A DNA stretch of 64,000 bases, taken from positions 93,049,588-93,113,587 of the forward strand of contig CM055816.1 of assembly GCA_029582265.1 (NCBI GenBank). Reading direction: 5' to 3'. The stretch is from Zoroaster sp. YZ-2022. Lineage: Eukaryota > Echinodermata > Asteroidea > Forcipulatida > Zoroasteridae. The position numbers and the translations under genes are program-made. Below are positions 8,957-19,639 of this stretch, one piece after another (position 1 is the first letter of the stretch; every line of letters starts with the position of its first letter). A model generated the notes under the pieces. That model was not told where the DNA came from. It worked only from the letters and a program-made list of their open reading frames with translations, and searched no databases.

Positions 8957-10598
8957 TGTTGCATTCCCCACTATTGTGGGTCAACAAAATAAAAGGGCGG
9001 ACACAAACTTTATTGTGACAATATGGAATGGGGTTGATTTATTATCTTCTCTGCATTCAACAACAATAAAAGGCATTAATGACATATAAAAAGAGTGGTA
9101 GCATAGTTCAATAATTAAACTTAATAGTTAGACATAATACGAGTTCCGAATGGTGTGTACGAGTAATACCAACTACAAAGGGATCGGATACAGCCAGGAC
9201 CATTCTTTCATGCGGCTTGTCACTCGGTATACGGTAGTGGCACTGCTACACCAAGAGACAGACGGCTGGTCAGTCTCGACGACGGGGACCACCAGGGCTT
9301 GACTACACCGGGTGTCTGGACGGGGCCAGAGTGTGTATCAGACCGCATTAGCTAGGCGAACCAATGGTCATATCGACGCACTGCACCATTGGTTCGACGA
9401 ACGAGGCGCTGGACTGTAATAGTTCGGTATATCGCACTGTCATGGATCGGATCGAGTCGCTCAGATATTCGGAATCGCACTTCCCCGAGATGAGGAAATC
9501 TCTGGGTTTATATAGAAATCTGGGGCCTAGGATTGAATAAAAGATTAGCCTAGTTTAGCGTCTTAGCCAATGGGAAGCTTGCCTTCCGCGTCTAAGAGTA
9601 GAAACATGTGCAAAATCATGATATACAACAGGTCCTTGTTCCATAATTATAAGGAAAGGTATTTGACGAAAGTAAAGTGAGTGACAACTCAGAAAGGAGG
9701 GCGTGTTCAAGGGGACGATGCTTACTGGGGTGCTAAACTATTGCATGAGTAGGGCAGCGGTAGCGCATGGGAGCACGGCACACGGACCAAGGCCTATGAC
9801 TGAGCGTGCCAGTAACGGTGACTGTTTGGCCGTGCTACACCCACGAACCGTGTTCGGCGTGTAGGGTGGACTCCGAGGAAAGTAGGAGAAAAATAGACTA
9901 AGTCCAAAGGACGGCTCCAAGCCACGTGGTGGGAGGGTGTGACATGCACATAAGGCTCTCGCTGGTGTTGCATTATGCATTGCGTTGGCGCTGGATATGC
10001 ATGAGCAAAAGTAGCATCCTTGTATGGATTGCATATTCATAGAGGACAATTGAGGGTCCGGGAAACAAACTCTGCGACTTAGACTGCTTGAAATTGCATC
10101 GTAAGCAAAAATATTGGAAGTGGAAGAAGTGAAATAGGGGGTGGTAATATTTATCAAAATCAAAGGGTAAGATTCGTAACACTATTATATATTAAACGCA
10201 CAATGCATGACACACAATCCTTATTATACTGCATAATTGTTTGGAACGAGTAGTTCGTGTCACAACAAATGTTCAGCTCCTCAATGAAGAATCACGGCAG
10301 CAAATACGACATGAAGTGTACGTTAAATTATATACAAGTTGAACAGTTCAACGATAACAACGATAGTTCGAAGACAAAAGTACTAAACAAAAATGGTTCT
10401 TCTTACACGGTTAATTCCACCCAAGATGCACACAGCAAAATGTGGAGACCCTTTACTGTTCAAAAAATGACTTTAGTTACAAGAAACTCTCTAACTCACA
10501 ACAAAAATAAGCAAGCTTTGAACAACGCGGCACACTGACTTAATTTCACACTCCAACCCCTTACGTACAGCGCCCTCTCCTGGCACCCAACTACAACA
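8957..10598 (-). repeat. Possible solo LTR, minus orientation
   Basis: The stretch runs from TGTTGCATTCCCC to TACAACA on the + strand, so both ends have the TG...CA form. Read on the minus strand it has a CCATTGGCT (CCAAT-type) site near 9570, a TATATAAA box near 9510, then 500 bases later CACAATAAAG (polyadenylation signal type) near 9010. That order fits U3-R-U5 of an LTR. No internal region, primer site or clear 5-base target duplication was found (GATAT left, GAATT right). ORFs inside look like chance. It may instead be ordinary unique sequence with a promoter. Confidence 0.3.
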
Positions 10599-11003
10599 GA
10601 ATTATGGCAATAAAACAAACCTTCAGTGTCTCTAACAGGGCGATTAGTACAAGTATCACCTTTGTAAACATTTAGCTTTCAGATTGAAACTCAAAACACT
10701 TTTTGATCATTACCAAAGCTATACCATACCTTTAAAATGGTGTATTAAGTATAATGTAAAGTATAGACACACAATAGCTTGTATTTGCAACATAACCATT
10801 ATTGAAATATAACCAAACGTGATTATAGTTACTGTAGATTGATAGAATACATTCTGATGGAGTTATGCAATGTTGAATTTCCTCCAGTTGATTATGGCCC
10901 GTGATTTATTTCAGATTTGAATTTGTATTCACGTTTTCTCCTAAATTTCAACATGTCAAAAATATTCATACAAATACAAGGCAGGAATCACCCTTGTAAT
11001 CTA
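10599..11003. other. Non-coding stretch, no recognised feature
   Basis: AT-rich sequence with no convincing ORF, no repeat boundary and no exon-like segment that I can support. It separates the possible LTR from a MITE. Confidence 0.4.
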
Positions 11004-11327
11004 AGGCCAAAAAAATCTCTTGTTTCTGGTTATCGGTCGGCTTCAATATCGGTGCGGTGACTCGCCTTTTTTCGGCCAGGGAAATACGTGATGCAATGTA
11101 TATGCGGGGACCAAATTTCCCATATAGAAAGTATGGTTGGTAGCTAGGAGAGGCCTCATAAATCGGGCAAACGTTCATACCCCTATGTGAAAAGAATTTC
11201 AATTGATCCAGCAATTTTGGCTGCAATTGGACATCGTTTCATAGCCAAAAAAAAAAAAAAATGCTGAAGCGCGGGTCTGAGGCGACGCACGTGGAGACCA
11301 GAAACCAGAGACCTTTTTTGTTGGCCT
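11004..11327. mobile_element. Small MITE with TA target duplication
   Basis: Terminal inverted repeats begin AGGCCAA and continue through a second matching block around TCTGGTTTCTGGT; the right end is the reverse complement at about 11290-11327. TA dinucleotides flank both ends (11002-11003, 11328-11329), as in the Tc1/mariner group. There is no transposase. A run of 15 A lies inside. Confidence 0.55.
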
Positions 11328-11329
11328 TA

Positions 11330-11700
11330 AGGTCACGTGTAAACAAGTCACATGGCTATAGGAATGAGAATAGATAGAATAGATCATTTGTATTAAAATA
11401 AGGATCAGTGGTACTCTGCAGCCCAACCTTCAATCACGTTGACGCTAATATCATACAATGTTTACTTCTGGGTACCAGCATTACCAACAATAAATTGGAA
11501 TTCCCCACGAACACTTGTTTATGTACGGGATTTTTCGTTGTTTTTTAGGGAGTCTGAGCCTGTGTGAACATTTGCACTGTGTTGGAGGTTAGACTATGAT
11601 CTTCCTGAAAAATCAAATTGTTGAAGTTGTTCAAGCTACATTGAGGTAAATCGGTAAGTCACTTATAAATACAGTATGTTACAATATGTTTACTATAGTT
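11330..11700. other. Non-coding stretch, no recognised feature
   Basis: I see only AT-rich unique-looking sequence leading up to the LINE at 11.7 kb. The LINE's 5' boundary is not clear and may lie anywhere in this stretch. Confidence 0.35.
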
Positions 11701-11714
11701 TTGATCAGACAGGT

Positions 11715-13330
11715 GTTTGGCCCACAACCTTCAATAGTGGTTCCCTTGAAGTCAAAGGACGGCTCTGTTCTGATCAAGGACACCGAGGGGATCATGAATC
11801 GCTGGACCGAACACTTCAGGAAGCTGTTCTACAACCCTTCGACCATCAGTGAAACTGTTATTAATGGCCTCCCTCATTGCTGCGATGATGATTCACCCTA
11901 CTCTGGAGGAGGTCAAATCTACCATCAAAGAAGTAAATACTGGGAAGGCACCAGGCCTCAACGGAATCCCTGTCGAGCTGCTATGTCACGGAGGTGACAA
12001 GCTTGCTGCTGAAATACATACTTTGATATCAGGTGTCTGGGAAGGCGCTCCCGTGCCCCAAAACTGGGTGGATGCGATTCGGATAACTTTGTACAAAGGC
12101 AAGGGCTTCAATGTTAGTATGCGGTGACTACCGAGGTATTAGTCTGCTTGAGGCTGGAGGCAAGGTCTTCGCAAAACTCTTGCTGAATCGGCTCACGGCT
12201 TCGATTTCCCCTTCTGTCATTCCAGAAAGCCAATGCGGTTTCAGGTCGGGACGTGGCACAATGGACATGATTTTCTCTGCCCGGCAACTGCAAGTGTTTG
12301 TAGATCTTACCAAGGCATTCGATGCTGTGAATCGAAGTGCCCTCTGGACGATTCTCGTGAAGCTTGGATGTCCTCCTGAAGGATGTCCTCCTGAATGTTT
12401 AAGCAGTTACACCGTGACATGAAGGCTCGAGTTAACTTTAACGGTTCGCTTTCAGAACCAATTGCCATTGATAACAGGGTCAAACAGGGAGACATTCCAG
12501 CTCCAACCCTATTCTCCATCTACTTTGCTGTGGCTCTTGCATACGCCTTTCAGGACTGCGACGTCGGTGTCATCATTCTGAGTCAAATGCGTTGGGCTGG
12601 CCACGTCGTGATGATGGAGCACTCGAGGTTGCCTAAGCAATTGCTCTACAGCGAGCTGATTAGAGGAAAGCGACCCAAACACAAACCAAGGAAGCGGTTC
12701 AAAGATGTCATCAAGGACAACCTCAAGACTCTAAAAGTTGACGTAAACAGCTGGGAAACGCTAGCAGAGAAACGGCCAAAATGGAGGCAGCTCATCAGAG
12801 AAGGGTGTGCTGTATTCGAGCAGCAACGAGTCGAGCATGCTACTCTCAAACGTGCCCTTCGAAAGCAGGATCACAATGGGCTGCCAGAAGATCTCCAGCG
12901 TGAGCTGACATGCAACATCTGTGGACGAGTGTTATCAAGAACGGGTTTTGTAAACCACGTCCGAGCGCACGAGCGGAGGCAAAATCAAGTTGCCTACAAC
13001 AACATCTTGCCACCACAACCTGCAAGTAATGCCCGATCTGTGGCAAAGTCTGCAAGTTGGCCGGAGGACTGAGGACTGAGCAGGCTCATGAAGGTGCACA
13101 AGGATGCTCAGCCAGGAGCAGTGCACAGTTTAAAATTAAAATGCCACATCTGCGAACGATCTTGCAAGACAGAAGCTGGCCTGCAGAGTCACCTACGTGC
13201 ACACGGCCGAGCAAGAGAAGAAGTGATAGCCATCTGCTGACAAGAAGCGGCAATCACCACTATAGTTTTATTTGCGAGCTACGTAGCAGAATGCTTATGT
13301 AATACCGAATTTCGTCCAGGCGTCTGGCCG
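11715..13330 (+). mobile_element. LINE remnant with internal RT deletion and C-terminal zinc fingers
   Basis: Reading + strand in several frames: the RT entry region (NRWTEHFRKLFY), then NTGKAPGLNGIPVELL, then GDYRGISLL and PESQCGFRSGRGTMDMIF, then DLTKAFDAVNR, then NRVKQGDIPAPTLFSIYF. The copy then jumps directly to the C-terminal MRWAGHVVMMEHSRLPKQLLY region, so the segment that should carry the (F/Y)ADD catalytic motif is missing. After it come three Cys2His2-like knuckles: CNICGRVLSRTGFVNHVRAH, a second starting CPICGKVC, and a third starting CHICERSC in shifted frames. Elements with this RT and terminal fingers are common in marine invertebrates. This copy is dead. Confidence 0.8.
12395..13072 (+). 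pseudogene. Fused RT thumb/C-terminal zinc-finger ORF of the LINE
   Basis: A 225-residue frame joins the RT motif around NRVKQGDIPAPTLF (residues 28-42) to the element's C-terminal domain beginning near residue 67 (SQMRWAGHVVMME). The join at about 12575 removes the catalytic FADD block. The frame includes the first complete Cys2His2 finger near residues 173-193. It is listed separately because it is the longest open stretch of the element and could be mistaken for a host zinc-finger gene. Confidence 0.65.
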
Positions 13331-14330
13331 TCCGCATTCAGACCAATTATTAAAGTCATTGACGGATCCGGGGGGGGGGGGGGCTAAGGGGGCTGTAGCT
13401 CCCTCTAAAATCGTACAAAAAAAGAGGGAGAGAAAAAGAGAGAGAGAGAGAGAGAGGGGAGGGGAGGGGAGAACGCACTCCCATTCCCACAGTGTGCGGG
13501 ATAAACATAAGGAGGTGACCTACTTAGTACTGTACTAACCGTTGCGCATAGGAAGTGTTTTTTATTCTGAGCCCCCATAAAAATGTTCTGGATCCGCTCA
13601 TGAAAGTTTTAGCATCAACCTTGTAACTTGTATTGTAAAAATGTTAAATGAAGTTTGTAATCCTCAAAATATTGTAACCATGCAGTCATATCTGTTTGTA
13701 GAAATGTTAAAGGTTTTGGAATTATAATTTTTGGGATTATTGTTAAGATTGTCTTTTAACAAATCTATTTTGATAACTCGGCTTTAATTTTGACGCGATC
13801 CATTTTCAACCCATAAGATTGTCTACTCTAAGCTGTCTTGGACATGTATAAATCACCTGTAATGACCAGATTATGGTCCATATTTCCGTAACATTAAAGT
13901 TACATTAAAGTACTACAATACAAAGTTTAGATATAGAAATTGCCAAATTCACCAAAGATGTATTCATGGCAAGTCTTATATTAATCATAATGTTTAATGT
14001 ACCGCACGTGATTATGTTTCATTCAATCAGATCATCTAAACTGTTGTGGCCATGTATGAAAAACCTGTAAAATCATTTCACTGTTTTTCTCCCTCCATTA
14101 TCTAAAGTTTCTCAAGCTTTTGTCTGCAGGTGGTTGCCCTTGGTAAACCAAGACATTGTCACCACCTTGCTGTGTATGTATGTTTATAGATCTGGTGCTG
14201 TGTAGTGGAATTATTCCATCTTTTTGTTTTAACTTTTTTTTCCTTTTCTATTATCTTTTGAATGATATAATCGTATAATTTTGTTTTTCCTTTCATACAC
14301 AAATTTACATCGAAGTCGGTACTTGCTAAA
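13331..14330. repeat. Poly-G and GA microsatellite, then duplicated 5' flank of the coiled-coil gene
   Basis: A run of 14 G near 13370 is followed by GA and GGGGA repeats (13425-13470). From about 13930 the sequence is the left flank of the local duplication: CAAATTCACCAAAGATGTATTC and the following 300 bases recur at about 19900 and, more diverged, at 21500. Within it, TTTGTCTGCAG followed by GTGGTTGCCCTTGG (14121) looks like a splice acceptor and could head a 5'-untranslated exon. Confidence 0.5.
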
Positions 14331-16498
14331 ATGGCGGAAACATCACACCATTTCATTGATCCACATTCCCCTGGGACGAGTGAAGAGGAAATTACAAAAG
14401 ACAAAGGTACTTTCTTTATGTATTACGGTAGGGGGATTAGTATTTGTCATGAACTGTTTGATGATGGAAAGTTTGTCTAGATTATATGCTATACACCTCG
14501 TAAACGCATCAGGCTTGTCTTGTGCTTTGTGCTGCGTCCTCGCTCCTTCTCTTCCTCTGATATGATGTTTTTCTTAGTAGCTAGAACAATATTAAAACGA
14601 GTAAATATTTAATTCCCATTCACAATCAAAAGTTGTTTATATTGATCAACAATAGTCATACGAACGTACCTACAGATCAAACAGTCATTTATTATATTCC
14701 AAAATCCCATGGGTTTATGATTGGTTACTGGACTTTTTGAAGTTGACTAATGGTTGATATTGACTTTTAATATGAATGGTGTCCACGATAGAGTTGCATC
14801 AAGAGTCAGTAACTCCAAGTATAGAAGATAGTCAAATTAGGATTGTGTTGTTGTTTGTCAGAGTTTGCTGGTTTAGCAAGGGGGGGGGGGGCTTTGGCAC
14901 AACATATTTAACTCATAATATTTATCTTTACACATAAAGGAAAACAAACGAAGAAAGGCCAGACTGAAACGACAATGCTAAAGCTGATGTCAAGAAAGGA
15001 CACAGAGGATGTATACAAGGTTTGAGTTAAACATGATTACAATTTGTATCATTCTTCATATCCTCCAAACATATTTGGATTAAAATGAGCCGAACAATTA
15101 TATTTTCTGTTAGCTCTTATTTTGTTTTTATTTATTTAAAATATCAAACAAACAAACAAAACAAAACAAAACAATCAATTGTTTTATTAAATGTTTTTTT
15201 TCTTCTGAAAACATGTGAAGCAAATACATTTAAATGAAATTTAATACAATTATTAAATGCCTATATGATTTTTACGGGGTTTCCTTTCAACACTGAAAAC
15301 AATTTTCATGAATCACAGGTCAAAACATGGGCGAATCTGTTATTACTGCATGTTAATAACAAACGTTCATTTGATTTATTCGTAGATACTTCTTGATGAT
15401 GGAAAGCGTGTTTTGAAAAAAATTCAGGAACTGACGTCAACGGTTACACAGCATGTTACACGGGACAGTCAGTCACATTCACTGACTGAAGAGTTGTTCA
15501 ATGAGCAAAACCAACTGATAAAATTGAGACAACAACTGGTTAACAGCAAGCAGCGGCTCATCAGGTCGATAACATCAAGTCGTGATTTATCTACAGAGCA
15601 GTTAGAACTTGAAGTTCTCTCCAGTCAGTTTCAGTTAGTATCCTTAAAGCGGAAACTTCTCCAGGAGGAGTCCCTACACCAAGGACAATTAGAAACACAT
15701 ACAAAAATACCAGATGGAGCTGGAAAGGAAGTTGTACCAAGTTTGCAAAGCAGTCACATTGATGTCCAAATAGCACTTGAAATGCTTTCAGACCAATTAA
15801 AACACCTTGAATGCAATTTACATGACAATATTGACTATAGTTACATGTCAGATCTAATCAATTGGGGAGAACATGATGAGAACTACCATATCGTGTACCA
15901 TCAAGAACGTGCAGTGTTGGGTCAACAGTTTGTAGTGTTGGATTTGCAAGCATTGGTACCAGAAAACAAGTTGGTAAAAAAGTCTGTGCATCGGGAGTTG
16001 TTAGTGAAGAACCTGCATACGCTCATTGGCGCTCAGCAAGAACTAGTCAATATGCAAAAAGATCTGCTAGAGCAGAGGAAGCGAGGCAAGGTAGAACAGT
16101 ACTCCAAACAGCAGGAAATATCAAAAGACATGAAGAGAGAGAAGCCACAGAATGAACTGGAACTGATAAAAGAGCAGACACGTCTGATCGAAACTTTGAT
16201 AAGAACAAGATGGTTGAACTATCAGACCTCAAAATTGAGTTTTGGATCACTGATGAGTTGTTTGTATATGTGTGATGAGATGAATTATGAAAATTCCAGC
16301 CTTTGTATGAGAAGCCGGCTGCAGTATTGTCACATGAGATCCTTTTCATTCGATTGCAGAATGTTGGTTGATCTTGAACTGGAAATATTTTACTGGCAAG
16401 AAAATTTTGAAATGTTACGACATGAGAAGAAAGACCGTCCAAGCATGAGGATATTTGAAAGTAAGAATTTAGGAAATGCAGACTGCTATAATAATTGA
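14331..16498 (+). CDS. Three-exon gene for a 422-residue coiled-coil protein, unknown
   Basis: Exon 1 is 14331-14406 (starts MAETSHHFIDPHSPGTS, donor AAAG/GTAC). Exon 2 is 14940-15019 (acceptor AAAG, donor AAG/GTTTGA). Exon 3 is 15386-16498 (acceptor CGTAG, stop TGA). Exon phases 1 and 0 fit. Exon 3 gives a long Gln/Leu/Lys/Glu-rich region predicted to form coiled coils (for example LTEELFNEQNQLIKLRQQL and LIGAQQELVNMQKDLLEQR), then a Cys/Met-rich C terminus. I recognise no family. The gene sits in a locally duplicated block and shares its leader exon with the neighbouring ZU5-type gene, so it may be a relative that lost the ZU5 part or an alternative product of the same locus. Confidence 0.55.
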
Positions 16499-17277
16499 TA
16501 TTTAGCGGAAGTAAGAAGTTGTAAGCAAACCTTGTGAATGTTCCATGTAGGTTTTCAATGATGAGTTATATAAAAGTATTACTATAAATTATCCATAGCT
16601 ATATGACTCGTCAGTATTCAAAGAGGTTTATTATACTATTAACTTGTACTTTCCGTGACTGCTGTTAGTTTCCTGTTTTTCCGTACATTTTTAATTTAAT
16701 CGGAAAACTTCTAAGAAAAAAGATATTTCACAAAAATATTACGAGAAGTTTGGTTTTACAGTACTTAAGTGCACACATGGATTTATGACGGGACTCAACA
16801 TCAATGAATTTCAATACATGTTTACCGTAAATCATGGTTCCGGCAATTACGGTATATATTTTGTTATCCTTTCCTCAAGTAAAATTACCGGTGAAAGAGC
16901 GAAAACAGAGGCGATAAAATGTAAACGGAATTTAAAAAATCGACAGGTACATTAACCATTTTGAAAAAATTGCCTCTTTTTAGGTTCACTAAAACATCGA
17001 ATGAACTTTTTTCCCACTCATTGAAAAAGGGGTTCTGAAATAGTGTAGTGTGAGATGATTGTGATATATGTTGGTGCAATACAGAAATTTTCACAGCACT
17101 TACCATAGAGTATTCGGTAAAATCAAAGTTTGTGTTGATCGTTGTTGTGTAAAGATGACTGAAATTAGCTTTAACTTCGCGACATGTGCTCTTCACTTTT
17201 AGTATAACTGGATAATTTTCTTTTCCCCTTTCATACATAAATTTACATTAGGGAGACGACAAGGAGATTACACTGAA
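16499..17277. other. 3' flank of coiled-coil gene and spacer, duplicated at 23.3-24.1 kb
   Basis: No gene. The sequence just after the stop (GGAAGTAAGAAGTTGTAAGC) and the later GTAAAATTACCGGT region match the sequence following the pseudogene copy at 23330-23710, showing that the duplicated unit extends well beyond the coding part. Confidence 0.6.
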
Positions 17278-17347
17278 ATGTCAGAAACATCACACCAGTT
17301 CATTGATCCAGATTCCCCTGGGACAAGTAAAAAAGACATTGCAAAAG
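17278..17347 (+). CDS. Leader exon copy 2, candidate first coding exon of the ZU5-Death gene
   Basis: ATG at 17278 opens MSETSHQFIDPDSPGTSKKD and ends at an AAAAG/GTACG donor in phase 1. The exon is a diverged copy of exon 1 at 14331. The next similar small exon (from about 17566, KQTKHVQPETT) reaches a stop after ISRKD, so a simple three-exon product as at 14331 is lost here. Its phase is compatible with splicing to the exon at 25153. Use as the start of the ZU5 gene is inference. Confidence 0.4.
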
Positions 17348-17565
17348 GTACGTTCTTTATGTATTATGCGAGGTGATTAGTATTTGACAATAGTCGTTTG
17401 GAGATGGAAAGTTTGTATAGGTTGATATACACCTAGTAAACTCATTATTTTATTTATTTATTTCCATTTTAGACGTGGGGAGGGGGGATTATTTGTTACC
17501 CGTTATCTCGAAGACTTTGGCACAACACGGTTAATTTCATAATTTATTTTCTTTACACATGCAGA

Positions 17566-17631
17566 AAAAACAAACAAAACATGTACAGCCTGAAACGACA
17601 GTGGCAAAGCCGATATCGAGAAAGGACTAGA
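17566..17631 (+). pseudogene. Decayed copy of the coiled-coil gene's exon 2
   Basis: After a CATGCAG acceptor the reading KQTKHVQPETTVAKPISRKD matches exon 2 of the intact gene (KQTKKGQTETTMLKLMSRKD) and then meets a TAG. Another decayed copy is at about 24700-24777 (KQINDVQSETTVLEPMPRK). Confidence 0.5.
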
Positions 17632-17639
17632 TTTTTGAT

Positions 17640-18130
17640 ATTGTAAAACATTTAATAATGTGCTTTTGTGTCTGTTGTCAACTTTCAAAATCTGAACTGG
17701 AACAACGTTAAGTCATGTGACCACCTCCAGTTTCACCGAAATACATGATTATTGATTGTTTGGAAAGGTTGGATCAATAGGCCTATATACATTTTGGGTC
17801 AAAATCTTTAAAAAATGTGTTTGGAACAACGTCTAAAAATGTTGATCTAGTGGTGATCTAAGTGATGTCACACTGTTGCTTGTATTGAAGACAACATCTG
17901 TGCCAAATTTCACGGTAAAAAAAAGAAAATGAAAGTTATGGGAAATAACTCTTTACAACAAATGACGGAAATTGCAGAAATGTTTCATGGCCTTGTTCGA
18001 TATATCTTGTCAAACCGAACATGCCTATATACGAGGTTTCACGAAAATCGGACAATACGGAGGGGAGCACAATGAGCCCCCCTCAGGTCTGAGAATGAAA
18101 AAAAAAACAGACCTGATAGCGTTAAAGGGA
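17640..18130. repeat. Dispersed repeat, family member 1
   Basis: A segment with TTCAAAATCTGAACTGGAACAA then GTCATGTGACC is shared with 24780-25060 and, inverted, with 32440-32760. The right end AGACCTGATAGCGTTAA resembles the termini AACCCTATCAA seen at 26625 and 32984, pointing to a TTAA-type nonautonomous family with internal variation. Confidence 0.45.
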
Positions 18131-18218
18131 TTACTAGATGTTATTTGTAGCGTTATCACTTCATCAGTATTTAAAACAGGTTGTATTTTATTCTGTATTA
18201 TTAGCTTGGTTTACACAT

Positions 18219-18282
18219 CAGGTAAAGAATATCATTCATCGGGCAAAGAATATCATTCATCGGGCAAAGAATATCATCCAGA
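18219..18282. repeat. 21-base tandem repeat, three copies
   Basis: The unit GGGCAAAGAATATCATTCATC, with small changes, occurs three times in a row. It is open in one frame by chance (SGKEYH repeats) but lies in non-coding sequence. Confidence 0.75.
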
Positions 18283-19130
18283 TCACTAATAAAATCATTT
18301 TCTTCAAAGAAAGACTTCAGTTCCTACATATACTGTAACTTGCTGACTCAACAATGGCTAAAGTGCACCTTATGTGTTTTATGCATACGTTTCTTGCTCA
18401 CAAAATTATGCGTGGGACATCTCTGGAGCTTATTTGTATGTAATTACACAAGAAAAATATTCTCCAAACATTTCGTACAGGTAAAATGCAACTGAAAACA
18501 CATTTCAAAAAGTGCACATTGCCCATTTTCATCCCTGACATAAGCCATAGTAGTATGACAGTAACCCCAAATGACCGTATTTAGACACAATCCAGAGATC
18601 TTAGTGTATTGAAATTAATTAAAATTCATGGAAATGCCCATTTGAAACCTATTTGAACAATTATTTTGGGAAATGGCCATGTGATTCCAAAATCTTACCC
18701 TTTCCTCTATAAAAATTACCTGTAAAGTAGCGAGAACAGAGGCGATAAAATGAAAACATGAACATGTACAATAACCATTTTGAAATGGTGTGCTCTTTTA
18801 AGGTCCATGAAAACATTTAATAAAAATATGATCCTGTTGTGAATGTAAAAGAGGTTCTGAAATGAGCTACACATCAACCAATAATGATACATAGTAATAT
18901 AGAAGTGTTGTGTGAGATAATTGTGATAATATTTTGGGCCAGTATATAGAAATGGATCGTTGGTGTAATTTCCATTTGAATTCCATACCACGTGCAGTAC
19001 CCTATTCGTTAGATTACACGTTTTTGTGGATCTTATAATTTTGCTTTAATTTTGCTAATCAGTGTAAATGTTTTCGCTAAACCTGATATTTATAAACATA
19101 ACTTTACTTTGGTTTGTGTTTATGATAAAG

Positions 19131-19186
19131 GTTTTGAGGACATGGAAGCATGGACACGACTCACACGAGACAAATACAGATCATTG
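19131..19186 (+). CDS. Candidate small internal exon (copy 1)
   Basis: After a GATAAAG acceptor, the stretch reads FEDMEAWTRLTRDKYRSL and ends at TTG/GTAAGA, a good donor. A second copy at 21035-21090 has the same borders with a slightly different peptide (FEDVEAWKRDKYTRSL). The conserved borders and frame suggest a real exon of this locus. Its place in a transcript is unknown; phase (2 leading bases, ends phase 0) would fit after a leader exon. Confidence 0.35.
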
Positions 19187-19639
19187 GTAAGACTTCAAAA
19201 TTGGAAGATTCTGTCTAATTTATATAGTACATACATACGGGTGTGGTACACAAAACCACATGTTGAAATCCACCAAAGAATGGAATTTATTTAATAGCTA
19301 TTATATAAAGGCGAATAGCATTAAATTGTTGTATTTGTATTTACAAATACAAAATTTATGAAGGTTTACAAGGATAATAATTATACAACAGTGTCATGTA
19401 TGGGGTTAAACCCGGTAGAAAGTCATGGTTTGTACGAGACTGGGTGCCCTAAAGAAATGTGTTATGAAACAATCTAACTAAACAGCTTTGATACACTTGA
19501 TACTATTTTGGACAAATTTACCTTCGATAAATTACACTCTCTTACAGTGAAAGTTCATTTCAGCAATTCCAATAGCTCATTTTCGCAAAGAATATTTTTG
19601 AATAGTTGTTATTCTATATAAAATGTTTTATTAGCAATA

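Noticed and set aside
9738..10163. 141-residue minus-strand ORF
   Set aside because: Composition is Ser/Cys-rich without domain, splice context or homologous frame nearby; it lies inside the possible LTR and looks like chance.
13368..13383. Poly-G runs (also near 14880, 29045, 48555, 56145) as a common regulatory signal
   Set aside because: They lie in unrelated contexts and are probably slippage-prone homopolymers.
18138..18338. ORF with repeated IIHRAKN units
   Set aside because: It is the 21-base tandem repeat read in one frame; the unit has no conserved frame outside.
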